Assembly (NCBI GenBank): GCA_013127575.1 | Contig: CP053418.1 | Coordinates: 3,782,001 to 3,846,000, forward strand | Reading direction: 5' to 3' | Length of the DNA stretch: 64,000 nucleotides | DNA from: Ramlibacter terrae | GTDB taxonomy: Bacteria > Pseudomonadota > Gammaproteobacteria > Burkholderiales > Burkholderiaceae_C | In this document: in pieces, positions 33,896-41,987 of the stretch | Layout of the letters: every line of letters starts with the position of its first letter | Position numbering within the stretch: position 1 is the stretch's first letter | Translations under genes and position numbers: made by a program | Notes under the pieces: model-generated | Seen by the model: the letters and a program-made list of their open reading frames with translations, nothing else | What the model was told of the DNA's origin: nothing | The model's database searches: none

Positions 33896-34870
33896 TCAGA
33901 AGTCGAGCAGCACCGCGCCCGGGTGAAGCCGCCGCCCACGCCTTCGAGCATGACGGTGTCGCCCTTCTTCACGGCCCTTGCGCACGGCGCTGTCGAGCGC
34001 GAGCGGGATCGAGGCGGCCGAGGTGTTGCCGTGCTGGTCCACCGTGACGACCAGCTTCTCCATCGGCAGCTTCAGCTTCTTGGCCGTGCCCTGCATGATG
34101 CGGATGTTGGCCTGGTGCGGGATCAGCCAGTCGATGTCGGCTTCGGTCTTGCCGGCCTTGGCCAGCGTGGCGCGGGCGGCGCTTTCGAGCACGCCCACGG
34201 CGAGCTTGAACACGGCCTGGCCGTCCATCTTGAGCAGCGGGTCGCCCAGCACCTTGCCGCCGGCCACGGTGCCGGGCACGCACAGGATGCCGACGTGCTT
34301 GCCGTCGGCGTGCAGGTCGCTGGCCAGGATGCCGGGCGTCTCGGACGCCTCGAGCACCACGGCGCCGGCGCCGTCGCCGAACAGCACGCAGGTGGTGCGG
34401 TCCTTGAAGTCGAGGATGCGCGAGAAGACTTCGGCGCCGATGACGAGCGCGCATCTGGCGGAGCCGGTGCGGATCATCGCGTCGGCCACGGTCAGCGCAT
34501 AGACGAAGCCGCTGCACACCGCCTGCACGTCGAACGCGGCGCAGCCGGCGATGCCCAGCTTGTGCTGCAGGATCGCGGCGGACGACGGGAACACCATGTC
34601 GGGCGTGGACGTGGCGACGATGATCAGGTCGACCTCGGAAGCCTGGCGGCCGGCGGATTCGAGCGCGCGCCGCGCCGCCTCCACGCCCAGCGCGCTGCTG
34701 GTGACGTCAGGTTCGGCGAAGTGGCGGGCACGGATGCCGGTGCGCTCGACGATCCAGTCGTCGGAGGTTTCCACGCCGTCGGCGGCCAGCTGCGCCGCGA
34801 GGTCGGCGTTGGTCACGCGGCGCGGCGGCAGGTAGCTGCCGGTCCCCGTGATGCGGGAGTATTGGGTCAT
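33896..34870 (-). CDS. fabH: 3-oxoacyl-ACP synthase III
   Basis: Initiates fatty-acid synthesis from acetyl-CoA and malonyl-ACP. Catalytic Cys in [13 protein letters not shown], His/Asn in [12 protein letters not shown] and [15 protein letters not shown]. Two breaks near the C-terminus: near 33977 (two bases lost, CCAGG to CCG fits) and near 33920, where CCTGG reads CCCG; repair restores the family end GVGGGFTWGAVLLDF. 325 aa after repair. It starts 2 bp after the plsX stop. Confidence 0.95.
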   Translation of the reverse strand: MTQYSRITGTGSYLPPRRVTNADLAAQLAADGVETSDDWIVERTGIRARHFAEPDVTSSALGVEAARRALESAGRQASEVDLIIVATSTPDMVFPSSAAILQHKLGIAGCAAFDVQAVCSGFVYALTVADAMIRTGSARCALVIGAEVFSRILDFKDRTTCVLFGDGAGAVVLEASETPGILASDLHADGKHVGILCVPGTVAGGKVLGDPLLKMDGQAVFKLAVGVLESAARATLAKAGKTEADIDWLIPHQANIRIMQGTAKKLKLPMEKLVVTVDQHGNTSAASIPLALDSAVRKGREEGRHRHARRRGRRLHPGAVLLDF

Positions 34871-34872
34871 GC

Positions 34873-35921
34873 TCAGGTGGTGGCCGCTTCCAGCGGCTGG
34901 GCGTCGGCAGGGTCGCCGACCAGCAGGGGCCGGGCGTGGTCGATCCGGGCCTGGACGCGGTCCAGCAGGTTGTTCCGGGCCGCATCATACGCGCGGCCCG
35001 GGGCGTTTTCGAAGGCCAGTTCGTCGGCCGAACCATGGCTCTTGAAGACCAGCCCGCGCAGGCCGAGCAGCGCGGCGCCGTTGTAGCGGCGGTGGTCGGT
35101 GCGCTTCTTCAGCGCGGCCAGGATCGGGTAGGCGGCGACCGCCGCCAGCTTGGTCAGCGGGTTGCGGCTGAACTCCTCGCGCAGGAAGCCGCCGATCATC
35201 GAGGCCACGCCTTCGCCGGTCTTGAGCATCACGTTGCCGACGAAGCCGTCGCACACCACGATGTCGACGACGCCCTTGAAGATGTCGTTGCCTTCGACGT
35301 TGCCGTGGAAGTTGAGGTCGCCGCTGGCGCCCGCCGCGCGCAGCAGCTCGCCGGCCTTCTTGATCACCTCGTTGCCCTTGATCACTTCCTCGCCGATGTT
35401 CAGCAGGCCGACCGAGGGGGTGTTGTTGCCGCTCAGCGCCGAGACCAGCGCGGAGCCCATCACCGCGAACTGCAGCAGGTGCTGCTCGTTGCAGTCGACG
35501 TTGGCGCCGAGGTCGAGCACCGTGGTCATGCCGCCCTTCGCGTTCGGGATGCCGGAGGCGATGGCGGGGCGGTCGATGCCATCGATGGTCTTGAGCAGGT
35601 AGCGCGCGAGCGCCATCAGCGCGCCGGTGTTGCCGGCGGAGACCGCGGCCGGGCGTGGCCTTCCTTCACCTGCTGGATCGCCACCCGCATCGAAGAATCC
35701 TTCTTCCTGCGCAGCGCGACTTCCACGGCGTCGTCCATGGCCACCACTTCGGAGGCGGGGACGATGCGGGCGCGGGGATGCTGGAAGGAAGCGAGGGTGG
35801 CCGGCGCGCCGACCAGCAGCAGTTGCGCGTCGGGGTGGGCTTCGAGGAAGCTGCGGCAGGCCGGCAGCGTGACGCGCGGGCCATGGTCGCCTCCCATGCA
35901 ATCGACAGCGAGGGTCGTCAT
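34873..35921 (-). CDS. plsX: Phosphate acyltransferase PlsX
   Basis: Makes acyl-phosphate from acyl-ACP for phospholipid synthesis. Motifs: [12 protein letters not shown] at the start, [47 protein letters not shown] and [17 protein letters not shown]. One base is missing near 35652 (CCAGG to CCGG, restoring HAQAAVSAGN). 349 aa after repair. Co-directional with rpmF upstream and fabH downstream, the standard order. Confidence 0.96.
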
Positions 35922-36021
35922 GGGGTGAACTGTAGAGCCAAACCGCGCTTTTTCAGGGCCAGAGAAGACAAAGGCCCGCGCTGCGCGCGAACGCAGCCGG
36001 GCCTCGTGCCGTCATGGACGG

Positions 36022-36204
36022 TCAGGCGTCGTTCTTCGTCTTGACGACCTTGCGGCCGCGGTAGAAGCCCGTGGGGCTGATGTGGTGGCGCAGGTGGGTT
36101 TCGCCGGTGGTCGGCTCGACGGCCATGCCCGGCACGGTCAGCGCGTTGTGCGAACGGTGCATGCCGCGCTTCGAGGGCGACTTCTTGTTTTGCTGAACAG
36201 CCAT
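36022..36204 (-). CDS. rpmF: 50S ribosomal protein L32
   Basis: Intact 60-aa protein: start [20 protein letters not shown], end [11 protein letters not shown]. The Cys pairs of zinc-binding L32 forms are absent, so this is the C-minus type. It lies between yceD and plsX, the usual proteobacterial order. Confidence 0.96.
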   Translation of the reverse strand: MAVQQNKKSPSKRGMHRSHNALTVPGMAVEPTTGETHLRHHISPTGFYRGRKVVKTKNDA

Positions 36205-36330
36205 GACGGGCTCTCGGAATCGGGCTGCCGGCCGGAGGCGGCAGCGGGTTGAACGGACGATTGTTGCGCCCCGGCCGTGCGTGCTGCACGAAAGCCGTTC
36301 TGGCGCGAAGCCCGCGATTATAGCCCAAGC

Positions 36331-36873
36331 CTACTTGCCCGTCTTCAGCCGGCCCGGGACGGCAAAGGGATTCTCCCGTCCCCCACCGGCCGCGGCGAAG
36401 TCCGGGTCCTCCGCGGACATTTTCACGGCTTCCGGGCAGACGTCGTGCCGCGGGGCCAGCGGCACCTCCATCAGCAGTTCGTCTTCCACCAGTTCCAGCA
36501 GGTCGAAGTTGTGCGAGAGGGCGAGCAGGTCTTCCTCCGCCTCGTCGTCTTCGGCGGCGGCCGTGGCTTCGTCGGGAACGAAGCGGAAGTCCCGGTCCAC
36601 CGTGAGCGGCACGTCCACCGGCTGCAGGCAGCGCTGGCACACCAGCGGCAGTTCGGCCTCGGCCTGCAGGTGCAGCCAGATTTCCGGGTGCACGTGGTTC
36701 GGGTTCAGCAGTTCGCCGCGAGCGCTCCAGTGCACGGTGCGTTCGCGGGCGCCGCCGTCGGTTTCGGCCAGCAGGCGCGGATAGCCGGCGAGCCGGTGTT
36801 CGGACGAGAGTTCGCCGCCTTCGTCGGCAAAGCGCCGCACATCCAGGCGCCGCGGGTCGAAATCCTTGGCCAT
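36331..36873 (-). CDS. yceD: YceD/DUF177 family protein
   Basis: Intact 180-aa protein with the DUF177 Cys motif LVCQRCLQPVDVPLTV and an acidic stretch (ATAAAEDDEAEEDLLAL) followed by LVEDELLMEVPLAPRHDVCP. Family members lie upstream of rpmF and are linked to 23S rRNA or L32 accumulation. ATG at 36873 (MAKDFDPRRLDVRRF) was chosen because homologues begin here and the sequence further upstream is unlike coding DNA. Divergent from maf. Confidence 0.92.
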   Translation of the reverse strand: MAKDFDPRRLDVRRFADEGGELSSEHRLAGYPRLLAETDGGARERTVHWSARGELLNPNHVHPEIWLHLQAEAELPLVCQRCLQPVDVPLTVDRDFRFVPDEATAAAEDDEAEEDLLALSHNFDLLELVEDELLMEVPLAPRHDVCPEAVKMSAEDPDFAAAGGGRENPFAVPGRLKTGK

Positions 36874-36898
36874 GAATCCAGTGTAAGAGAATCCGCCG

Positions 36899-37504
36899 AT
36901 GCATCCTGCCCCCGAAGACTCTGCCGTGCGCCGATTGGTGCTCGGCTCCACCTCGCGCTACCGCCGCGAATTGCTGGAGCGGCTGCGGCTGCCGTTCACC
37001 GTCGTGCCGCCGGAAGTGGATGAAACGCCGCTGCCCGGCGAAGCGCCGGCAGCGTTGGCGCCGATTGGCGGCCGCAAAGGCCGCTGCGGTGGCGGCGCTC
37101 CATCCCGATGCCGTCGTCATCGGCTCCGACCAGTCGCCGACCTCGAGGGCGAACCGCTGGGCAAACCCGGCAACCACGCCAATGCCGTGGCGCAATTGCG
37201 CCGCATGCGCGGCCGCGTGGTCGTGTTCCAGACGGCGCTGACCGTGATGTGCGCCGAAAGCGGATTCACCGAACACGACCCGGCGCCGGTGCGGGTGCGC
37301 TTTCGCTCCTTCGACGACGCGGAGATCGAGGCCTACCTGCGGGCCGAGCAACCCTACGACTGCGCCGGCAGCGCCAAGAGCGAGGGACTCGGCATCGCGT
37401 TGCTGGAGTCCATCGAGAGCGACGACCCGACCGCGCTGATCGGCCTGCCCTTGATCCGCACCAGCCGCATGCTGCGGGCCGCGGGACTGCGGCTGTTCGC
37501 ATGA
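36899..37504 (+). CDS. maf: Maf family nucleotide pyrophosphatase
   Basis: House-cleaning pyrophosphatase acting on non-canonical nucleoside triphosphates. Start region LVLGSTSRYRRELLERL and PPEVDETPLPGE; the C-terminal half has QPYDCAGSAKSEGLGIALLE. The frame looks unbroken for 201 aa, but about 30 residues in the middle are read in the wrong frame: between about 37063 and 37129 a different frame gives the conserved [23 protein letters not shown], and a lost G at CCAG near 37129 restores DQVADLEGEPLGKPGN. The two shifts cancel. Confidence 0.9.
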   Translation: MHPAPEDSAVRRLVLGSTSRYRRELLERLRLPFTVVPPEVDETPLPGEAPAALAPIGGRKGRCGGGAPSRCRRHRLRPVADLEGEPLGKPGNHANAVAQLRRMRGRVVVFQTALTVMCAESGFTEHDPAPVRVRFRSFDDAEIEAYLRAEQPYDCAGSAKSEGLGIALLESIESDDPTALIGLPLIRTSRMLRAAGLRLFA

Positions 37505-38258
37505 CCGGCCGCCTCTACCGGTACCGGCGCCGCTGGACTTTGGCTGTGCCGAGCAGGTTCCGCTGGGCGAGGTGCTGCCCGCGGGCACGATCACCGTCGC
37601 GGCCCGCCTGACCCACTGGATCTGCGAGAACGCGAAGTCGACGCGCGCTTACCTCAAGCGCGTCGGCGAATTGCAGCCGCTCGCGCTACCGATGCAGCAG
37701 CAGGAGATCGTGGAACTGCCGCGCGAGGTGCACAAGAAGGGCGACCACGGGCCGGGCGGCTTCGACGCGCGTCCGCTGCTGAAGGCGGCGCTGGCGGGCA
37801 ACGACATGGGGCTGGTCAGCGAGGCCGGCATGCCGGCCATTGCGGACCCGGGATCGTCGGTCGTGCGCGCCGCGCATGAACTGGGGATCGAGGTGGCGCC
37901 TCTCGTGGGACCGGTGTCGCTACTGCTGGCGCTTGCCGCCAGTGGCTTGAACGGCCAGAACTTCGCCTTCGTCGGCTACCTGCCTCAGGAGCCGACGGCG
38001 CGCACGCAGCGCATCCGTGAACTGGAAGCGCTGGCGCTGCGCACGGGGCAGGCGCAGCTGTTCATCGAGACGCCGTATCGCAACCGGGCGCTCTGGCAGG
38101 CGCTGGTGCAGGGCTTAAAGCCGACGACGCGGCTGGCGGTGGCGAGCGGGTTGACTTTGCCGAGCGCGGTGTGCCGCAGCGCGGCTGTGACGGCGTGGAA
38201 GCAGCAGGGGGCGCCGGTGTCGAACGACCGGCCGGCGGTGTTCGCGTTGGGGGCGTGA
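37501..38258 (+). CDS. RsmI-like tetrapyrrole-methylase-family SAM methyltransferase
   Basis: 252 aa after repair. The methylase core shows LVSEAGMPAIADPGSSVVRAAHELGI, PLVGPVSLLLALAASGLNGQNFAFVGYLP and FIETPYRN, as in RsmI (2'-O-methyl-C1402 of 16S rRNA) and its shorter paralogues. The paralogue type is more likely because of the length and maf neighbourhood. One base is missing near 37520 (CCTGG to CCGG), restoring RLYLVPAPLDFG at the N-terminus. The start overlaps the maf stop as ATGA. Confidence 0.85.
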
Positions 38259-38276
38259 AGAAGCGGGAACGGATAC

Positions 38277-38391
38277 CGGACGCAGAGGACGCGAAGGATA
38301 CGCAGAGGACGCGAAAAAGACGAAGAAAACTTCAAGGGTTTTCGGTTTCCTTTCGCGTCCTCTGCGTAATCTTCGCGTCCTCTGCGTCCGG
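38277..38391. repeat. Large hairpin repeat, family copy 2
   Basis: Inverted repeat with arms of about 40 bp, nearly perfect: CCGGACGCAGAGGACGCGAA on the left is mirrored at the right end (TTCGCGTCCTCTGCGTCCGG). The arms are tandem ACGCAGAGG / ACGCGAAG units, as in the other copies. It lies between convergent genes. Confidence 0.88.
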
Positions 38392-38428
38392 ATGTCCGGA
38401 CGCCCGGATGCCCGGATGCCCGGATTCG
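38387..38428. repeat. Short tandem repeat (8-bp unit)
   Basis: Four to five near-identical units of the type CCGGATGC directly after hairpin copy 2, ending a few bases before the sppA-like stop. Unit changes are single-base (GTC, ACG, ATT variants). Confidence 0.7.
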
Positions 38429-38433
38429 GGGGC

Positions 38434-39477
38434 TCAGCGCAGCGGAGGCGCCGCGCGCAGGGCGCGGATCGCGCCTTCGCCGATCGCCGCGCCGAAGCGC
38501 TTCGCCAGCTTCTCGGCAACGTTCTCGCGCCGCGTGTAGTCCACCAGTTCCTCGGCCTTGATCACTTCGCGGGCGACGAAGTCGAGGTTGCCCAGCTGGT
38601 CCGCCAGGCCGAGTTCCACCGCTTGCTGGCCGGTCCAGAACAGGCCGCTGAACAGCTCGGGCATGTCGGCCTTCAGGCGGTTGCCGCGGCCGGTCTTGAC
38701 CACCGCGATGAACTGGTTGTGGATCTGGTTGAGCATCTGCTGCGCGTGCTCGCGGTGCCGGTCGGTCTGCGGGCTGAACGGGTCCAGGAAGCCCTTGTTC
38801 TCGCCCGCGGTCAGCAGCCGCCGCTCGACGCCCAGCTTCTCCATCAGGCCGGTGAAGCCGAAGCCTTCCATCAGCACGCCGATGCTGCCGACGATGCTGG
38901 CCTTGTCCACGTAGATCTTGTCGGCGGACGCGGCGATGTAGTACGCGGCCGAAGCGCAGGATTCTTCGACCACCGCGTACAGCGGCTTCTTGTAGCGCGC
39001 CTTCAGGCGCTTGAGTTCGTCGTTGACGATGCCGGCCTGCACCGGGCTGCCGCCGGGCGAGTTGATCAGCAGCACCACGCCCTGCGCGCCCTCGTCCTCG
39101 AACGCGGCCTTGGCCGCGGCGATGATGAATTCGGCGCTGGCTTCGGTGTCGGGGCCGATCTCGCCCCGGATCTCGACCACGGCGGTGTGCGGGGTGAGCT
39201 TGTCGGAGCTCGGCGCGCCGCGGTAGGTCAGCGTCCAGATCAGGAAGATGAAGAAAGCCAGCCACGCCATCCGCGTGAAGGTGCGCCAGCGGCGCTGCGC
39301 GCGCTGTTCTTCCAGCGTGGCGAACAGCAGCTTCTCCATCGTTCCGCGCTCCCACCCGGGTGACGGCGCAGCCACCGAACCGGTGATGGGCGCCGGCGGC
39401 GCGGGCGGCAGCGGCGTGGGGCTCGGCGTCGGCGGGGGCGCCGACGGTGTTTGGTCAGGGAAGCCAGGCTCGGTCAT
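38434..39477 (-). CDS. S49 family (SppA-like) signal peptide peptidase
   Basis: Intact 347-aa membrane-anchored peptidase of the short SppA type. Pro-rich N-terminus, one membrane segment (MAWLAFFIFLIWTLTY), then INSPGGSPVQAGIVNDEL, the catalytic Ser region VVEESCASAAYYIAASADK, YVDKASIVGSIGVL and the Lys-bearing VVKTGRGNRLKADMPEL. It would degrade membrane-embedded signal peptides after LepB. ATG directly follows the Rieske stop (TGAATG). Confidence 0.9.
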   Translation of the reverse strand: MTEPGFPDQTPSAPPPTPSPTPLPPAPPAPITGSVAAPSPGWERGTMEKLLFATLEEQRAQRRWRTFTRMAWLAFFIFLIWTLTYRGAPSSDKLTPHTAVVEIRGEIGPDTEASAEFIIAAAKAAFEDEGAQGVVLLINSPGGSPVQAGIVNDELKRLKARYKKPLYAVVEESCASAAYYIAASADKIYVDKASIVGSIGVLMEGFGFTGLMEKLGVERRLLTAGENKGFLDPFSPQTDRHREHAQQMLNQIHNQFIAVVKTGRGNRLKADMPELFSGLFWTGQQAVELGLADQLGNLDFVAREVIKAEELVDYTRRENVAEKLAKRFGAAIGEGAIRALRAAPPLR

Positions 39478-39846
39478 TCAGAACTCGACGGGTTGCAGGT
39501 TGAAGTCAGTATGCCAGTGCACCACCCCGTCGCGCTCCGAGAGGGCGATGCGAACGAGGCCGCCGCGGCACGGGCCGCCGGCGCAGGCGCCGGTGTCGGG
39601 CTGGTAGGCGGCGCCGTGCGTGCTGCACAGGAGCCAGCGGCCGGTGTCGTCGAACAGGTGGTTGGGCTGCCAGTCCATCTCCATCGCCACATGGGTGCAG
39701 CGATTCAGGTAGGCGTGCGCGCCGCCACGGTAGCGGATGGCGAAGGCGCGGCAGGTGTGGCCGCCGTAGACCACGTCGAAGGGCACGGCCAGCCCGCCGT
39801 CCACGAGGTCGGCGGAATTGCACAGAGGCACCACCCGCTCCTGCAT
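39478..39846 (-). CDS. Rieske [2Fe-2S] domain protein
   Basis: Intact 122-aa ferredoxin-like Rieske protein. Cluster ligands lie in RCTHVAMEMDW (C-x-H) and LLCSTHGAAYQPDTG (C-x2-H), with the following GxCxGGPC loop. Without an oxygenase partner nearby it is probably an electron carrier or redox sensor; partner unknown. It sits between gph and the SppA-like gene in a compact operon. Confidence 0.88.
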   Translation of the reverse strand: MQERVVPLCNSADLVDGGLAVPFDVVYGGHTCRAFAIRYRGGAHAYLNRCTHVAMEMDWQPNHLFDDTGRWLLCSTHGAAYQPDTGACAGGPCRGGLVRIALSERDGVVHWHTDFNLQPVEF

Positions 39847-39850
39847 GGCG

Positions 39851-40519
39851 TCAGGCGTTCGCGGCCAGCCAGGCGTGGAGTTCGCTCACCGAATGCACCA
39901 CCGCCTCCGGCTGCAGCACGGCGAAGCCGCCGGGCTCGTGCGCGCCGTAGCTCACGCCGACGCTGGCGCAGCCGGCGTTGCGCGCCATCTGCAGGTCGTG
40001 CGTGGTGTCGCCGATCATGAGGGTGCGCTCGGGCTCGGTGCCGAACTCGCGCATCAGTTCGTGGAGCATGCGCGGGTCGGGCTTGCCGGCGGTTTCGTCG
40101 GCCGTGCGCGAGCCGTTGAACATGCCGCGCAGCTCCACGGTGCGCAGCACGTCGTCGAGCCCGCGCCGCGACTTGCCGGTGGCGACGGCCAGCCAGTGCT
40201 GGCGCTCGCGCAGCGCATCGAGCATCGGCAGCACGCCTTCGAACAGGCTCAGGTCGTTCTGGTGCGCGAGGTAGTGGTGCCGGTAGCGCTGCCCGAGTTC
40301 CGGGTACATCTCGCGCGGCACGTCGGGCGCGGCGTGCGCCAGCGCCTCGGTCAACGCCATGCCGATCACGTACGACGCCTCGCGGTCGGTGGGGACGGTG
40401 CCGCCGACGTCGGCCACCGCGCGCTGGATGCAGCGCACGATGATGGCGGTGGAGTCGAACAGGGTGCCGTCCCAGTCGAAGGCGATCAGGTCAAACCGGC
40501 GGGGACGCGAGACGGGCAT
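39851..40519 (-). CDS. gph: HAD-IA hydrolase, phosphoglycolate phosphatase-like
   Basis: Intact 222-aa HAD enzyme: motif I FDWDGTLFDST, motif II LAVATGKSRRGLDDVL, motif III AGKPDPRMLHELM, motif IV MIGDTTHDLQMARNAGC. Often annotated Gph; the actual phosphoester is not certain. The start overlaps the rluC stop by 29 bp, and rluC-gph order is usual in Burkholderiales. Confidence 0.88.
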   Translation of the reverse strand: MPVSRPRRFDLIAFDWDGTLFDSTAIIVRCIQRAVADVGGTVPTDREASYVIGMALTEALAHAAPDVPREMYPELGQRYRHHYLAHQNDLSLFEGVLPMLDALRERQHWLAVATGKSRRGLDDVLRTVELRGMFNGSRTADETAGKPDPRMLHELMREFGTEPERTLMIGDTTHDLQMARNAGCASVGVSYGAHEPGGFAVLQPEAVVHSVSELHAWLAANA

Positions 40520-41479
40520 GGGCGATGAATTTCTGCAGTTCCGGCGGCAAGGGCGCCTGCAAGGCGAGGCGCTCGCCGCTGGCCGGATGATCGAACTGTA
40601 ACCGCCACGCGTGCAGGAACATGCGCTTGAGGCCGGCCTTCTGCAAGGACTTGTTCAGCTCGAAGTCGCCGTACTTGTCGTCGCCCGCGATGGCGTGGCC
40701 CCTGGCTGGCCGGTGCACGCGGATCTGGTGGGTGCGGCCTGTCTTGATCGTCACCTCGAGCAGCGAATAGCCGGGCAGCTGCTCCTGCACCTTCACCAGC
40801 GTGATCGAGCGCATGCCGTCCGGGTCGTCCTTGCCCACGACCTTCACGCGGCGCTCGCCGTCGGCCAGCAGGTACTTGTGCAGCGGCAGGTCGATCACCT
40901 TGTTGTTCGCCGGCCGGCCCCCGGCACCAGCGCCCGGTAGGTCTTGCCGGTTTCGCGTTCGCGGAACTGTTCCTGCAGCTTCGTCAGCGCCGAGCGCTTC
41001 TTGGCGACCAGCAGGATGCCCGACGTCTCGCGATCCAGCCGGTGGACCAGTTCCAGCATGCGGGCCTCGCGCCGCGCCTGCCGCAGTTGCTCGATGACGC
41101 CGAAGCTCACGCCGCTGCCGCCGTGCACGGCCACGCCGGCCGGCTTGTCGATGGCCAGCAGGTGCTCATCCTCGAACAGGATCGGGAATTCGCGCGGGGG
41201 CGCCGGCTTGTCGAGCTTGTCGGCGGCCGCTTCGGAGACGCGCACCGGCGGCACCCGCACCACGTCGCCTTCCTGCACCCGCGTGTCGGCGGCGGCGCGG
41301 CCCTTGTTCACCCGCACTTCGCCGCTGCGGATGATCCGGTAGACGTGCGTCTTCGGCACGCCCTTGAGCACGCGGATCAGGAAGTTGTCCAGGCGCTGGC
41401 CGGCCGATTCGTCCCCCACCGTCACTAATTTGACTTGCGCGCTTGCACCGGCCGTGCTGCCCCCTATAATCTGTTTCAC
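40491..41479 (-). CDS. rluC: Ribosomal large-subunit pseudouridine synthase C
   Basis: Isomerises uridines in 23S rRNA (955/2504/2580 type). N-terminal S4 domain (AGQRLDNFLIRVLKGVPKTHVYRIIRSG), catalytic Asp in LELVHRLDRETSGILLVAKKR, and VTIKTGRTHQIRVH. One base is missing near 40915 (CCTGG to CCGG), restoring ALVPGAWPANNKVIDLPL. About 329 aa if GTG 41479 is used; other GTG/TTG starts inside the first 25 codons are possible. Divergent from rne, as in many gammas and betas. Confidence 0.93.
41443..41470 (+). promoter_or_regulatory. Sigma-70-type promoter for rne
   Basis: TTGCAC at 41443-41448 and a perfect TATAAT at 41465-41470, with a 16-bp spacer. An alternative -35 TTGACT lies at 41430-41435. 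Transcription from here would give rne a leader of about 510 nt. The -10 box overlaps the rluC N-terminal region on the other strand. Confidence 0.75.
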
Positions 41480-41987
41480 TAGCGTAACGCTGTAAGTGGT
41501 TGATTTGGCTGGCAGTTTAGTCCGGGCACCACCACCCGCTGCGCTGGCAGGTCGATGCCACCGGCATCGTCGCGCGCAGATTCCGGGCCAGAGCCCGTCG
41601 TGGCGCGGGCGGTGCAGGCAGGGCGCGGCTCTTCGGAACACTGATACGGAATAAGTGTTCGCCAGCCTCACAAGCGCTGGCGAACGGATCAAAGCGAGAA
41701 CAAACGGTGTTGATGGTGCTCCTCGGCTTACTGGCGCTGGCTGCTGCCCGCGCCCGCCATGCAGGTCCCGTCAGCCACCGCCGGCTCCGGCCCCGCCGCT
41801 CCTTCCGCGGTGCGTGGACGCGCAAGCCTCGCCCCCATCCCTGTGCCCCTGGCGACGGTTGCTGAGCTAGCCGCTCGCTGCGCCCGTTCGCCCTCCGGCA
41901 ATTCCATCCGTTTCGAAGCGTCGTCCGGCATCGCGTCGGACCCCTCACCGGGTCCTTTGGATGTTTTGACAATCAAAAGGTGACGCT
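41477..41987 (+). promoter_or_regulatory. Long 5' untranslated leader of rne
   Basis: About 510 bp without a convincing gene between the promoter and the rne start. In enterobacteria the long rne leader lets RNase E autoregulate its own mRNA; a leader of similar size and position suggests the same here. The last 200 bp are rich in short GC hairpins. No conserved motif could be checked. Confidence 0.55.

Noticed and set aside
38387..38428. CRISPR array
   Set aside because: Units are 8 bp without spacers; no cas genes in the window.
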